A stretch of DNA of 64,000 nt, taken from Gordionus sp. m RMFG-2023 (taxonomy: Eukaryota; Nematomorpha; Gordioida; Chordodea; Parachordodidae). Where the stretch lies: NCBI RefSeq assembly GCF_954871325.1, contig NC_088775.1, forward strand, positions 39,595,561-39,659,560, in the 5' to 3' direction. Positions 34,675-46,552 of the stretch are shown in pieces. The notes beneath the pieces are model-generated. The model worked only from the letters and a program-made list of their open reading frames with translations, ran no database searches and had not been told where the DNA came from. Position 1 is the stretch's first letter. Every line of letters begins with the position of its first letter. Both the position numbers and the translations under genes were made by a program.

Positions 34675-35215
34675 TTGTCGATAGTAGACATTGATAATGA
34701 AAATAATTTTGGTACAGATAAAATAAAAAGATTATGATTTTAGAATTAATTATAAAATTATTATAATAATTTTTGTTATTTATTTAGTAACAAGCTACTG
34801 CTATCTCTCTTTTTAAAAATGTAGCACGTTAAAGCTATCGATACTTGAAAAAATAGCTATGGAATAACGCGCATATAGAACACTGCAAATTATATATTTC
34901 AAGTAGGATTGGAACCGAAAAAAGATTTAAAAAATTGTTTTATCTTCATTCTCTTTTATTTGTGTAAATTCTATCCAACTAGACATTTTGTTAATGAGGG
35001 CCTGACAGTCATACCCATAAAGACAAAAATAAATAATCAATCTAAAGATATTTAAATTAGCTTTTATTTGATACCCATATCGATATTTTGTGGTGATAAG
35101 AATATTCCTGACCCCCCAAGACTTATGTCTGCCTTCTATGAGTGCTTATTATTATTACAATAAAAAAATATTTTTATACCTTTATTTGATACACATATCA
35201 AGAAAATTATTTTTT
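34675..35215. other. Centre of the composite fold-back
   Basis: Unpaired AT-rich centre between the inner arms. No transposase or other gene recognised. Confidence 0.5.
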
Positions 35216-36139
35216 ACACCCCCCCCCCCCCCCCCCCCATACACTCCCCATCACCCCCAGACCAAGTCATACCCATCCAGACCAAGAATGAAGACTTTCA
35301 GTCAAACCATATTAAAATTAGCTTTTATTTGATACCCATATCGATGTTTTGTGTTGAGAAAAATATATCTGCAAGACCTAGACCCGCCTATTATGGGGGA
35401 GAGACTGACCTCCAGTTGAATAGATCTTTTGATTAGCTATCGATTGATACCCTATATAAGGCCAAAAAAAAAACAACATTGAAAATTAATGAACGACAAT
35501 AAAATTAAAAAACGAATCGCGCGGAAAACGCTTTTTAAAATAAAATTCTTCTATATCATGGTTCAAACGTGATAATGCCGTTTCTTTATCCTTTAAAAAA
35601 TAGAAATTTTAAAGAGATCCCAATCCCGTGAAAATCCCGGATAGTTATGATCCCTTTAAAAATTACGGCATATGTATGATGAAAAAAAAACGTAAAGATT
35701 TGTTAAAAAAATGGACCTAACTTTATAAATTATTTTTAAAAATACAAAAGAATTATCAAAAATGAGAAGAAAAAAATTGAGAAAAGATATAGTAAGAAAA
35801 ATAAATTGAGAAGAGATACAAATAAAGTAAAGGAATCGCAAAAAAGTTAGAAATAAAATAAGAAGGAATGACAAAAATAAATAAAAATTTAAAAAAAATT
35901 GAAAAATTTATAATTTTTTTTAAAAAAATTTAAAAAAATTACGATTTTCCTTTTTTGAATGGGAGCTTTCCTTTTTTGATTGACACTTTTCCTTTCCTTT
36001 TGGAAATTTTCCTTTTATGATTGACCCTTTTCCTTTTTTGATCGGACCTTTTCCTTTTATGATTGTAACTTTTCTTTTTTGATTGGGACTTTTCTTTTTT
36101 GATTGGGACTTTTCCTTTTTTGAATGGGAAACCCTGTAA

Positions 36140-36975
36140 TTATATTTTATATCAAACACTAACCCTTCCCTATTTTAATTAGTTCTTTTTTGACTAACTC
36201 TTTACATAGCTGTAACTAGAAGTTTGCAAAGTGACTTTTTCGCTCCAACCCAAGCCCAAATTTTAGAAAGATTTTAGCTAGAGGCTGAACCGAGCCAGAG
36301 CACATTTTTAGATCTAACCCGACCCAAGCCAAACTCGACTAAAAATTTTTTATAATTTGAGTTTAAATATTAATAATCATTTTTTATTTTAAAGTAATAT
36401 ATACTAAAAATATATATGTTAGCGTCAATATGTTTTTTTCCGGCAATGTGTTATTTTTACAATTTTAAATATTTTTTTGAGTGTGTTTTTTTAAATTTAA
36501 ATTCGAATTTTACCTCAAATATATTCTATCATGTTTGGAATACCTATTAGACAATTTCGATGTTAACCTTCGAGTCATTTACAATTTATATAAAAAATAT
36601 ATGAAAAATTTAATATAAATTATATCAAGTTTAAAAGTTCATGGAAAAATTGTCTGAAATCATAGGGTAATTATTCCAATCATGATGGCATACATTTCCG
36701 GAATCAGATTTTAAAAAACGCGCTGAAAAATGGTTTCAAGTTGAAAAAATAACACATTGACGCTAACAATTACATATAAATCTATATTAAAATAGAACAT
36801 GAAAAATATTTTAAAAAACAAATATATTAAATTATAAAGAAAATGTATAAAAAAATTAAAAAGGAGAATGCTAAGTGATTCTACCCAAGAATTTTTAAAA
36901 ATTAAATAATTAGACCAAATTATTTTGATATCAATGTTTTGTTTAAGTTTATAAAGAGAGATATATATATTTTTC
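36140..36975. other. AT-rich DNA with a GC-motif MITE fragment
   Basis: At 36235-36350 words such as CCAACCCAAGCCCAAATTTT and AACCCGACCCAAGCC resemble one end of the GC-motif MITEs; the other end was not found. No gene seen in the rest. Confidence 0.45.
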
Positions 36976-36978
36976 TTT

Positions 36979-37062
36979 ATGGATTTCGAAACCGTTTGGA
37001 AAAAATTCAAAGCGACTTGCCCAAAGGAGCAAGATGATGTAGTTACGATGGGGACAAAGTAG
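36979..37062 (+). CDS. Possible short exon or small ORF, unidentified
   Basis: A 27-codon frame beginning MDFETVWKKFKATCPK and ending VTMGTK before TAG. Composition and codon use are more protein-like than the surroundings. The final AAAGTAGTT could also be a splice donor (AAA/GTAGTT), so this may be a first coding exon. No downstream exon or homologue recognised. The long minus-strand frame across it is a shadow. Confidence 0.25.
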   Translation: MDFETVWKKFKATCPKEQDDVVTMGTK

Positions 37063-37949
37063 TTATTACCCATCAGATAGGAATATTTTTGGCATTTTAA
37101 TAATTCAGCTTTGAGAAGATAGTCATATATATTATTAGAAGGGGAAATGGGGTCTATCTTAGAAACAATTTCAAATTATGTGTATTTATTCACATATTCC
37201 ACCTTAAATAAAAGTATATTTAACTCCTATAATTTAATCGATGATAAAATAAAGTTGCATTTTATTTAATTTGCATACATATAAATTTTATTCAGTTTAA
37301 AAATAAAAAGTAAAGTTAAAAATACAATCAAATTTTATTCAGTTTAAAAATAAAAAGTAAAGTTAAAATACAATCAAATTTAAAAATTATTTTCATTATA
37401 TAAAAAAAGTTGCATGATTTATGTCGAAGAAAGATGATATAATTGTTTATATAGAGAAAAAATTTAAAAATATAATAATGAACATATTAAAAAGAATCAA
37501 TATCATTTATTTTAATTTTTATTAATTATTATTCATTTACCTTTAAAACATGTAAACAAAATATAAAAATAAAAAATGAATATATATGTCGTATTGGGAT
37601 ATGGAATCATGTGGGATTCGGAATCCCAACGTGGGGATTCAAGATCTTAAATCCCCACGTTTTATTCGGGATCTTTTTTTTTAAATATTCCGAATCCCCA
37701 TGAAAAAATAAAATAAATATAATTACTTTTTCTTCTCTTTTTTTTGCGGCTGGCACCATATAATTAAAAGGCCAAAATAAGGGATTTAAAAAGAGAATAA
37801 AAAAAAATAGTAAAAAATTAAGGCATATAATAAATGAAAAGGGATGAGGTTAAGACATTTTTGTTTTAAAAAATATTAAAATCCATACTATAAGAGCACG
37901 TTTATATAATTCTGGATATTCAAATTATTTCCATTTCTAAAATATAAAA

Positions 37950-39647
37950 ACTGAACCGGTTTAACCGTTTTTTATAAAGGTTCTTTTTACTCCTTCAAAA
38001 AATAATTATATCGGTTCGGTTACGGTTATGGTTCAGATATTTATAACAAAAATAAATTAAAAAAAAAATATTTAAGGGGATTTGGAATCTTTTTTTAAAA
38101 AAACAATTAAATTATATTTTTTGCCACCTGGCTGGCACCAGAAAATTTTATTTTTTAGAGATATTTAATATGTATTACTTTTATGCTTTATTAAATACTC
38201 GAAAAAATGGTTTTAATATAAATTAAATGTAAAAAATAAATATTATTTTTAAATTAATAATTTAGACAAATTAGAGGAAAAGAAAGCGAAAAGAGGTGCG
38301 GGCCTAATTTTTTATTCACGGCCCGCCCGCTCACGGTGGCAATAATCACGCCCATTCACGCTTACCACTAACAATATTTTGATTCACGTCCGAAAATTCA
38401 ACGGTGTTTTTAAATTTTTCTAAATTTTAATACTATAATTTTTTACACTTTTTTGAATTTATTCTATTTATTTCTTTAATTCCATAATCCATAATAACAA
38501 AAAATAAATACATATTATAAATCCAAATTTTTACTTAGAAAAAGAAGAATGTCTATTTTTAAAATTTCAATTAACGCCTTACTCTAATAGGCGATTGGCT
38601 ACAGAAAATAACCCACTAGAAGCCGAATTTGCCAGGGCTGACAAAATTTTACTCTAATTTTCTCAAAAAAGGAAATAAATTTTCCTGCTTCCAAAACTTC
38701 AAAATATTGCAATTGTTATTTGTTTTATTTTTTTAAATTTTATTTTGATAATATTGATATTGGTATAATTATAAAAAAAAATCAGATCCGATGGCTTAAC
38801 TTGCACCCCCTGGTCCAATGGGAAATCCCTTATTTGAGATGCAATCTGCGTATCATCCTTTTCAATTAATACAAACCCTCTTACTTGTGGGGAAAATAAA
38901 AAAATTAATAAATATTCAAAATTAAATAACTTTATATTTCGCCAATAGTCATTTCAACTAACGGCAATTTTTCACAGTCTACATATATTTTTTAAAAAAC
39001 TTTATCACGAAATTTTTTTAGCATAACAAACGAAAATTGCGAATCCTTATTTCTTAAACAAAAACTTCAATTGGAAATTTTTAAACACAATTATACTTGC
39101 TTTTTAGGTATATTTTCATTATTAAATTAAGTTCTTTTTAGAGCCTTCGATGCTATTAATATATAATTTTATTCAGTAATTTTATATATTTTTACATATT
39201 TTTCTATAGTTGTTTTAATATTTTAGTGTTTTATCATTTTTTTTTATAAACGTGCTCTTATAGTATTAGCTGTTCCCGCAACATATTTTTCTGTAGAAAG
39301 GGCTTTTTCGGGGCTAAAATTTGTGTTATCGTCACAATGAACAAAAAGGAATCCATTTATACTTGAAAATATATTATTTATAAGTTCAAATAATATATTC
39401 AAAAATGAGTTATTTTGAATCTTATATATATAATTCATAGATGCTTATAATAAAAATAAATTAGAAGATGATGTTGCTTCAATAAAATAAAAATTTATAA
39501 CAGTAATGAACCTTTATAAACCTTTATAATTAGCTGAACCGAACCTAACCTTTATAAATTTCTTCTCAAGAACCGTAACCATTAAAATTTTTTACATACT
39601 GAACCATAACCAAACTGAACCGTTATAAATAACGGTTCGGGTCCCTG
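37950..39647 (+). mobile_element. hAT remnant nested in the fold-back
   Basis: The right end reads AACGGTTCGGGTCCCTG (39631-39647), and GAACCG/AACCTTTATAAA words occur near both ends (37950-38030 and 39500-39640). A hAT dimerisation fragment lies at 39240-39440 on the plus strand. A piece of the same family, including AAAGGTTTATAAAGGTTC, lies at about 60060-60200. The left terminus is unclear. Confidence 0.55.
39240..39440 (+). pseudogene. hAT transposase dimerisation-domain fragment
   Basis: Plus-strand translation RALIVLAVPATYFSVERAFS followed by GLKFVLSSQ and, after a TGA, TKRNPFILENILFI. This matches the hAT C-terminal core (PATxxxVERAFSxxG...). It is a small fragment with an in-frame stop. 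A minus-strand frame here is a shadow. Confidence 0.75.
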
Positions 39648-40009
39648 CTTATGCATTGAATAATTGTTGCAATAATTCGGATATTTTATAAATATATTTT
39701 TTAAAACAAAAAAGTCTTAACCTCATCCCTTTTCATTCATTATATGCCTTAATTTAATACTATTTACTTTTTTTTAAATTCTCTTTTTAAATCCCTTATT
39801 TTGGCCTTTTAATTATATGGTGCCAGCCGCAAAAAAAAGAAAAGAAAAAGTAATTATATTTATTATTTTTTTCATGGGGATTCGGAATATTTTTTAAATA
39901 TTTTTAAAAAAAGATCCCGAATAAAACGTGGGGATTTAAGATCTTGAATTCCCACGTTGGGATTTCGAATCCCACATGATTCCATATCCCAATACGACAT
40001 ATATATATT

Positions 40010-42744
40010 AAAAGTGAATGTATATTTTAAAAATATCGATGGCTCTAAAAAGAGCATATAGTAAAAATGTTCCTAAAAAAACAGGTATAATTATGTTTAA
40101 AAATTTCTAATAGGAGTTTTTGTTTAAGAAAAATTGATTCGCGTTTTTCGTTTGTAATGTTAAAAATTTTACGTGCTAAAATTTTTTTAAAAAAAATGTT
40201 GATTGTGAGAAATTGCCATTAGTTTAAATGACTATGGGTTGAAAAATAAAGTTATTTAGTATTGAGAATTTATTAATTTTTTTATTTTCCCCGCTAGTAA
40301 GCATAAGATATTTGTATTATTAAGGATATTTGTATTTAATATTTATTTTTCGGGTCGGGTCTGGCTTCGGGTCGGACACATCTGACCCGACCAGAGTCCG
40401 ACTTGAGCCCAAGGAAAATATTTTTATTAATTAAAAGTAGTCAATTTAACTAATTGCATTATTATATTATTACTTAATTGCTATAACGGAAAATTCCCTG
40501 TATATAAATTTTCTTATTTATATTAACTTTCTTTTGAAAATTGTGAGAAATGCGTATATTTGTAAGTCTATATTGGAAAAGACCCATATTAATTCATTCG
40601 AATTAAGTATTATGTAGATTATCAATCATACACATTTATATATTTGGAATTTACAACTATTAGCATAAAATAATGTCACATTAAATTATAGATAGTATAA
40701 TAATACACAACTTCAAATATCAGACTAAATATTTGTTAATACATCATTTAATTTTGGGTAAAAAATAATGGTACCAAATTTTGCCTGGAAGGCTTAGATA
40801 ATATGATATTAAAAAATTCCTTATATTCAAAACAAAAAAAATATATGGAAATTCTATACGTTTTATTTCTAACTTATATCATAAATAAATTATATGATTA
40901 AATTGCTGAGCAGATTAGTACTTCTCTTTTTAAATAAAAATTAACTGTCATTTTACTTTAAATATTAGCAAGGGTGTCACCATTATAATTTATAACTCCT
41001 ATCTTTTTATCGCCTTCTATTTCTATTTTCAGGGTGATAATAACATGTATTATTCGAATATTATAATATATTTAGACTTTTTCGAGCCTTACTACGCCCC
41101 AAATAATGGAAGATTTATCTTTTTTAGGGGGAAAATACCAACTAGTAAGATTTCCTCATAAGTTTTAATGTCATTGATTTTATGCATGTAATATATCATA
41201 TCAGTATTAAAAAGCAAACGACCTCTTAAACTCCCTTTAAGAAAATGAAAATTGGGATTCATTTACTTATACGTTCAAGTAATTTTCGTCTAATAATATT
41301 TAAAACCTGATTAGAGTTATGTTATAAAAAATTTATACTGTATTGTATATTCAATATTCATATTAGAAAACCGGCCCGTAAAAATATTTTATCCAATTTT
41401 TGGGCCAGACCCTTAATTATTTTTACACGGTCTGGGGCGTTAAATACATTTGGTACAAGTTCCCGAAAAGCTCTTATTTTCAGCTTAGAGTGGCTATAAC
41501 ACTTTGAAGTGAATACCCATTATAAGTTGAATACTGTAAATAATTGTGTATTGTAGGTGTCAATTATAAAGATGGCCGCCAATATTTTTGAAGAAATATA
41601 AAACTTTACATAACTTTTAAATAAAATGGAAGGGAATATAAATATATTGAATTCATATTTTAAATGAATTTAATATAATTTTAATAAATAGCAGGGATTT
41701 TCAATAATTATTTGTCTTTGCTATTGGTTTACATTTAGATCATAAAATTTATTTGCCTATAGTAAATTAAAGTATCATGATATTCATTTTAGTGCATACT
41801 AATTTTATAATAGGTATTTTGTGAATTTAGAAAGATAGTCGTTAATATTTTTGAAGTTTTAATAAAAATTATATTTGAAATGGCATTTTAATATTTCAAA
41901 TAAACGACAGTCAATTCAATATTTTTTGCTATCTTTCCATTTAAATCATCAAAATTATCTGCTTATGGTATTAATGTGAAATATACTCTCTTCAATTTAG
42001 GGCACTCATTTTATATGGGTAAATTTTTTATTAATTTATAAAGAAGGCAGTCAATGTTTAAGGTGATATAAAAAGTTGATTGCCATGCAACTCACTAAAT
42101 TTGACCAATAAATTTATATAAATATAAAGATAGCCAATGCATTAAAAATGGTAAAATCTTTCGATATATTTTAATGAAAATTTTATATATTTACAAAATG
42201 GGTATTAATATATTTGAAGTTTTCTAACACTATTCATCTAATAATGAGGGCCCACCTCATAAAGATACATTCGATATGAAAATGAATACTTTATGAAAGG
42301 AATATAGTATTCAGTATTTATCTCTAAAAGGTACATCAGGATGTGCCCACTTATTACTCATATCATATTACATTATCCAATATTCTATATCCACTTTTTC
42401 AAAAAGAAAAAATATTTTAATAGAAAAAAAACCGAATCTATATAAACAAAATATTTCAATGAAAGATGGTGAATTAATCACGCCTTTAAAAGTTGTATAA
42501 ATATTTAAACAGAATGATAAGTTAATTGTTGTCAGAAATAATTTATCAAGGTTAAAAAAATACGGCATTCCCCGCAACTCTTCGATGAATTCAAAAAATG
42601 TCCTTTCAAGATATATATATATATGTGAAATTATTATTTATTTTAGATTAGATTATTTTAAAAAAAATTCTAAAATTTTATCTTGCATTTTTCATAATAG
42701 TGGTCCTTATTTATTGTTAATGGACATTTTTGATGGGACTGAGC
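40010..42744. other. AT-rich DNA with MITE fragments
   Basis: GC-motif fragments at 40345-40415 (GGGTCGGGTCTGGCTTCGGG) and 41370-41450 (ACCGGCCCG, GGGCCAGACCC). A stretch at 41515-42260 contains GATGGCCGCCAATATTTTTG and repeated weakly similar blocks, related to the tandem units of the MITE at 5213-6320. No gene seen. Confidence 0.45.
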
Positions 42745-45384
42745 CAGTGGCCACTACACTTTCTGAGCGAACGAAGCAGAATAACCCCCTTAAAGTACCC
42801 ACCCCCCTCGAAAATATGCTAATTATTTTATGACACCTATAAATTACAAAAATAATTTTTATTGCGTCAATTTTTAAAATAAAATGCAAAAAATATATAC
42901 TTTAAAAATATTATTTATAAATTAATAATTTAGATAAATTAGGGGAAGAAGTAAGGAATTTATAATTTCATTAATATTTATTTGTTTAAATAAATTTTTT
43001 TCCATTGATAAAATGGTTAAACTATTGAGAAATGGATCTTTCATGGTACTACGAAGTCTTGTTTTAAATAATTTAATTTTACTCATGACTCTTTCGGCAG
43101 TACATGAGGTTGTAGGAATGGTTAATAAATATTTATATAAAATTGTCAAATTAGGGAAAGCAGAAAAATTTTAAAGTAGACGATAAGGTAAAATAAATGA
43201 ATAAATCTGAATCATAAGTCCCTGAATTATCATCATCAGAAGTAATGTATTGGTAAAAATATTTTAATTAAATAAATTTATAATTCTCAGAATCTGACAA
43301 ATCTTTAGATTCTTGAACCTCTAGGTCATGAGTAATAATTACATCCCCCATTTTGGCCATCTTAAAAATATTTCTAAACCAATATTTCTTCGAAAATTTG
43401 ACTTGAATTTAAATGGTAAAATTCACAGATATCTTCTATATCTTCTTTAATAATTGACTTTCCTGCCATTCCCTTTGGTGTAAAAAATGATGTTTGATTT
43501 AAAATCTTCAATTCATCATTAAATCTTTCCTTAAACCATAATAATCAAATCAAGTGCAGCATAAAACACACCTATTTTAAAGCTAAAAAAAATTATTATA
43601 TTTAATGATGAAAGTATATATATACCTCTCCTTTTTGGATTGTAATGTTTGAAGTCTAGAACTTTCAAAATCAAAAATTAGATTTCTCTCCGTCATAAAA
43701 TCTTGTGGCTTTGAAAAAACATCCAAAAATTTAGTGTTATTATCTATTAAGATTAAAAAATAATTAAGACAATAATTTATATTATACTTCTCAAATTAAT
43801 TAAGCAATCTTTTGCCAATTGAATTTGATTTATTGCAAATCCTATATCCTTCGAAATGATATGCAATTTTGTACAAGCCAAACTTGTTAGCAACAATATT
43901 TTATCCAAAACACAAGGTGATAAGATAAAATCAAATTTTTATATTCTAAAGACTATAGCACTAGCCATAGTGAAAATGGCAGATCTTCAGAATCCTTTAA
44001 ATTTGTTAAAGCTGCCCTCATGGCATCATAAAGTAGAAAAAAATTTACAATAGCTTTATAAGAATAAGACGATAGCCAGTTTCTATCTATAGAAATAAGA
44101 TATTATTACCGAGTGATATTCTTGATGCGTAGAAATTGTTGCGATTTTGTCAGTGCATTACTCTGATACGCTTTGAGCACCTCATATCTTTTAACACCAT
44201 TAAAATATATATAATCTCCTCTAATATTCCTAAAACATTTTATAATTCATTTATTGATTGACATATTTGAACAATGATTAAATTTAATCGATGACAATAG
44301 CACCAAATAAAAGCTGCCTTTGGCGCCTCCCCTCTAATCAAAGTCTGCACTCCATTGATTCTTCCACTCATGTTTGAGACACCATCATAGCTTTGCCCAA
44401 CTACGACTTCAAGAGGTAAATTCATGGAGCCAAGATTGGATATTATATTCTTTTTAATATCGAGACCATTTGTATTTCCCATACAATGTATGTCTATCAG
44501 TCTTTCAGTGGACTTAGGCGTCTCACTATTTTCATATATTACTATCAAAGCTATTGCTTCTTATTTCGAAACATCATATGTGCCATCAACTATGATTGAA
44601 AAGCACCTATTGAATTCAATCTCATTTTGAATTTTTTTTATAACATGGTTTAAATGAGAATATTTATGTTATTATATGATAATAGATTTGAATATAATTT
44701 CGTTTTTAATCCCTTATTTTTTTTCTCCCAGTACAGGTTCAGAATCTGAAATGAGTTTAATAAGGCCCATCATATTGCTTTCTTGTTGTCTGTTCCCCAG
44801 AAGGCTTGGTTATGAGATATTAAATAACCTAGACATCTGATTATTATTCTTATGATAGAACGGTTATTATCCACACATTCTTTCTGGGGTATTATAAATT
44901 GTAATATGGATTTTTTGTTGTGTGAAAGCCTTCCATAATCGGCCATCATATGTGCCTGTGAAGATTCATGCGCAATAATATCATGATTAAATTTCATGAT
45001 CATTAAAAGAGTCAGATATTATATTTTCTTCTAACACATTTTATTTTTTTTGGTAATATTTTTGGGCATATTTTGAAATTGGAAAAATAATTTATGACAA
45101 GAAATCTTGGATAACAACCTAATTTATTAAACATCGACCAAAATTTCTGTCAATGCATATTTAATTAAATAATAAGTTGGTGGAGAGGGGAGGAAGGGGA
45201 GTCTTATTATTACATACATCAACCAGAAATCTATTGGATATGAATAGATGTAGCAAAAAATTTTTAAATATTAAAACAAAAAATTTAAAGTAAAAAATTT
45301 TTTTAAAAAAAGTACCCCCACTCAAATTTTTAGGAGCAGTTGTTTCGGACCCCCCTCCCCCCCCCCCCGTTGTAGGGGCCACTG
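42745..45384 (-). mobile_element. hAT transposon copy 2, 2.6 kb
   Basis: Left end CAGTGGCCACTACAC; right end (inverted) CAGTGGCCCCTACAACGG. The flanks are perfect 8-bp repeats GACTGAGC (42737-42744 and 45385-45392). It carries a nearly full-length but broken transposase on the minus strand, including the dimerisation domain that copy 1 (20840-23212) lacks. G/C homopolymer tracts lie just inside the right end. Confidence 0.9.
42922..45003 (-). pseudogene. hAT transposase, DUF4371-type, copy 2
   Basis: Pieces in order on minus: FNHDIIAHESSQAHMMA and the following block (45003-44770); a region matching the copy 1 segment FSVIVDGTYDVS near 44600-44560; NTNGLDIKKNIISNLGSMNL, GQSYDGVSNMSGRINGVQ and IWCYCHRLNLIIVQICQSI (44548-44240); and the dimerisation domain LLTIPTTSCTAERVMSKIKL with FKTRLRSTM (43149-42922). 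The DUF4371 catalytic region plus hAT dimerisation core place it in the TTF-zinc-finger hAT group. Stops and frameshifts lie between these pieces. Confidence 0.85.
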
Positions 45385-45392
45385 GACTGAGC

Positions 45393-46392
45393 TAATGTGC
45401 GAACTGTGAGTCAGTGTGGAATTGTGGTCCGTCATTAGTATGTATAGTAATAACATTATAACAAATATTTTACGGGATAAACTAATTTAATTTTCACAGG
45501 ATAGGCTAATATTTATTTTTTAATTTGGCAGGTAAATTATTTTATAATTTTGATTTGTTACATTTTAAGGAATGGTTTATTTTTGTTACTTATTGGTATT
45601 TTGATAAAATTATCGATTTCTAAAAAAATATTTATACTTTTTTTAAGATTAAATGATTTTTATTTTTCAAAAATTTTGACTATATAATAATGTAAAAATT
45701 CTAAGAAGAAATGGTTTTATTTTTATTAAAATGGAATGGAACATATGCTCTTCATATTATATTCATAACATCATTATTCTAAATAACTCACCCTCTCTCT
45801 TTGTATTAAAAAATAATAATTTGAAAAATATAGAATACATTTTAGCTTAAAAATTTTAATTGCTACATCACTACGCTTATAACCAAAAATTAATTAAAAT
45901 GAATCCAGAAAAATAAAAGGTTCTATCTAAAAAAAATCGTTTCCCATTTATAAATAATGAAGAATTGGCATTGGCATTGGCAAATAAACATTTATAAAAC
46001 AACATATTAAGAAATATTTCCCCACCAGCCCCTAAATTGCATGCCGCATCATTATTTTACTAATGGAGAAATTATATTTATGGGAATTAAGATAAAAATT
46101 TAAGAAAGAAAAAAGAGTTAAAAAATTGAATTCAAATTTTCTTTTTATTTTGTAACAAATTAATTGTATAATATTCGTGTTTTAATATTTTTTTAAATTT
46201 TAAATCAAATTATAAAATTGTGTGTTCTATATTATCTACTTAAATTATATAGAACAATAAATATATTTCTGACTCTAAAAAGATTCGAATATTCAAAAAA
46301 ATATTTCTTTTTAAAATAAACTTTATTTGAAATTTAATTTGAAAGATCCTATCCTCACTAAATATTATCAGCATCACCAATTAAGCTAAAAG
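45393..46392. other. AT-rich DNA, no gene seen
   Basis: Nothing recognised on either strand. Confidence 0.6.
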
Positions 46393-46552
46393 CAGTGTTA
46401 TTAAAAACCTCGATTTCACAGATTTTTTAAAAAATGGCTAAATCATTCTATAACAACATTACTTAAGTTTCGATATTTCACAAAATGATGAGAAAGGGGT
46501 TTGGACCTCTTTTGGAAAATCCCGAAACAAATCGAGGCTCTCGATAATACTG
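46393..46552. mobile_element. 160-bp hAT MITE
   Basis: Ends CAGTGTTATTAAAAACCTCG and (inverted) CAGTATTATCGAGAGCCTCG, then a shared ATTT. Flanks GCTAAAAG and GTTTAAAG match at 6 of 8 positions, consistent with an aged 8-bp hAT duplication. No coding capacity. Confidence 0.7.

Larger units (their letters stand above)
33589..36136. mobile_element. Composite fold-back element related to 2972-4340
   Basis: The right end CAGGGTTTCCCATTC (read inverted, ending at 36136) is followed by TA, and 21-bp-type units run 35940-36130, as in the element at 2972-4340. The adjoining inner-arm sequence (33600-33730, with an inverted partner at 35760-35890) also matches that element. A second, longer set of inverted arms lies inside (about 33730-34290 and 35215-35760), so one fold-back sits in another. 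The left 21-bp array is absent: the element begins at the CYTB junction. No transposase. Confidence 0.7.
37581..40009. mobile_element. Fold-back element enclosing a hAT remnant
   Basis: Long inverted ends: ATGTCGTATTGGGATATGG at the left (from 37586) and its inverse at the right (to about 39999). The match continues through GGATTTAAGATCTTGAATCC-like, GGCTGGCACCATATAATTAA and AGGGATGAGGTTAAGAC segments, giving arms of about 320 bp. TA-rich flanks hide any target duplication, so the superfamily is undetermined. The centre is occupied by a separate hAT-derived block (about 37950-39647). Confidence 0.7.

Noticed and set aside
36711-37073. 120-codon minus-strand ORF
   Set aside because: AT-driven (F, I, Y, N rich), no recognisable domain, and antisense to a more protein-like short frame at 36979.
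45161-45382. 73-codon minus-strand ORF starting with Gly repeats
   Set aside because: Runs through the terminal repeat and homopolymer tract of hAT copy 2; the Gly run is the GGGGGG tract.
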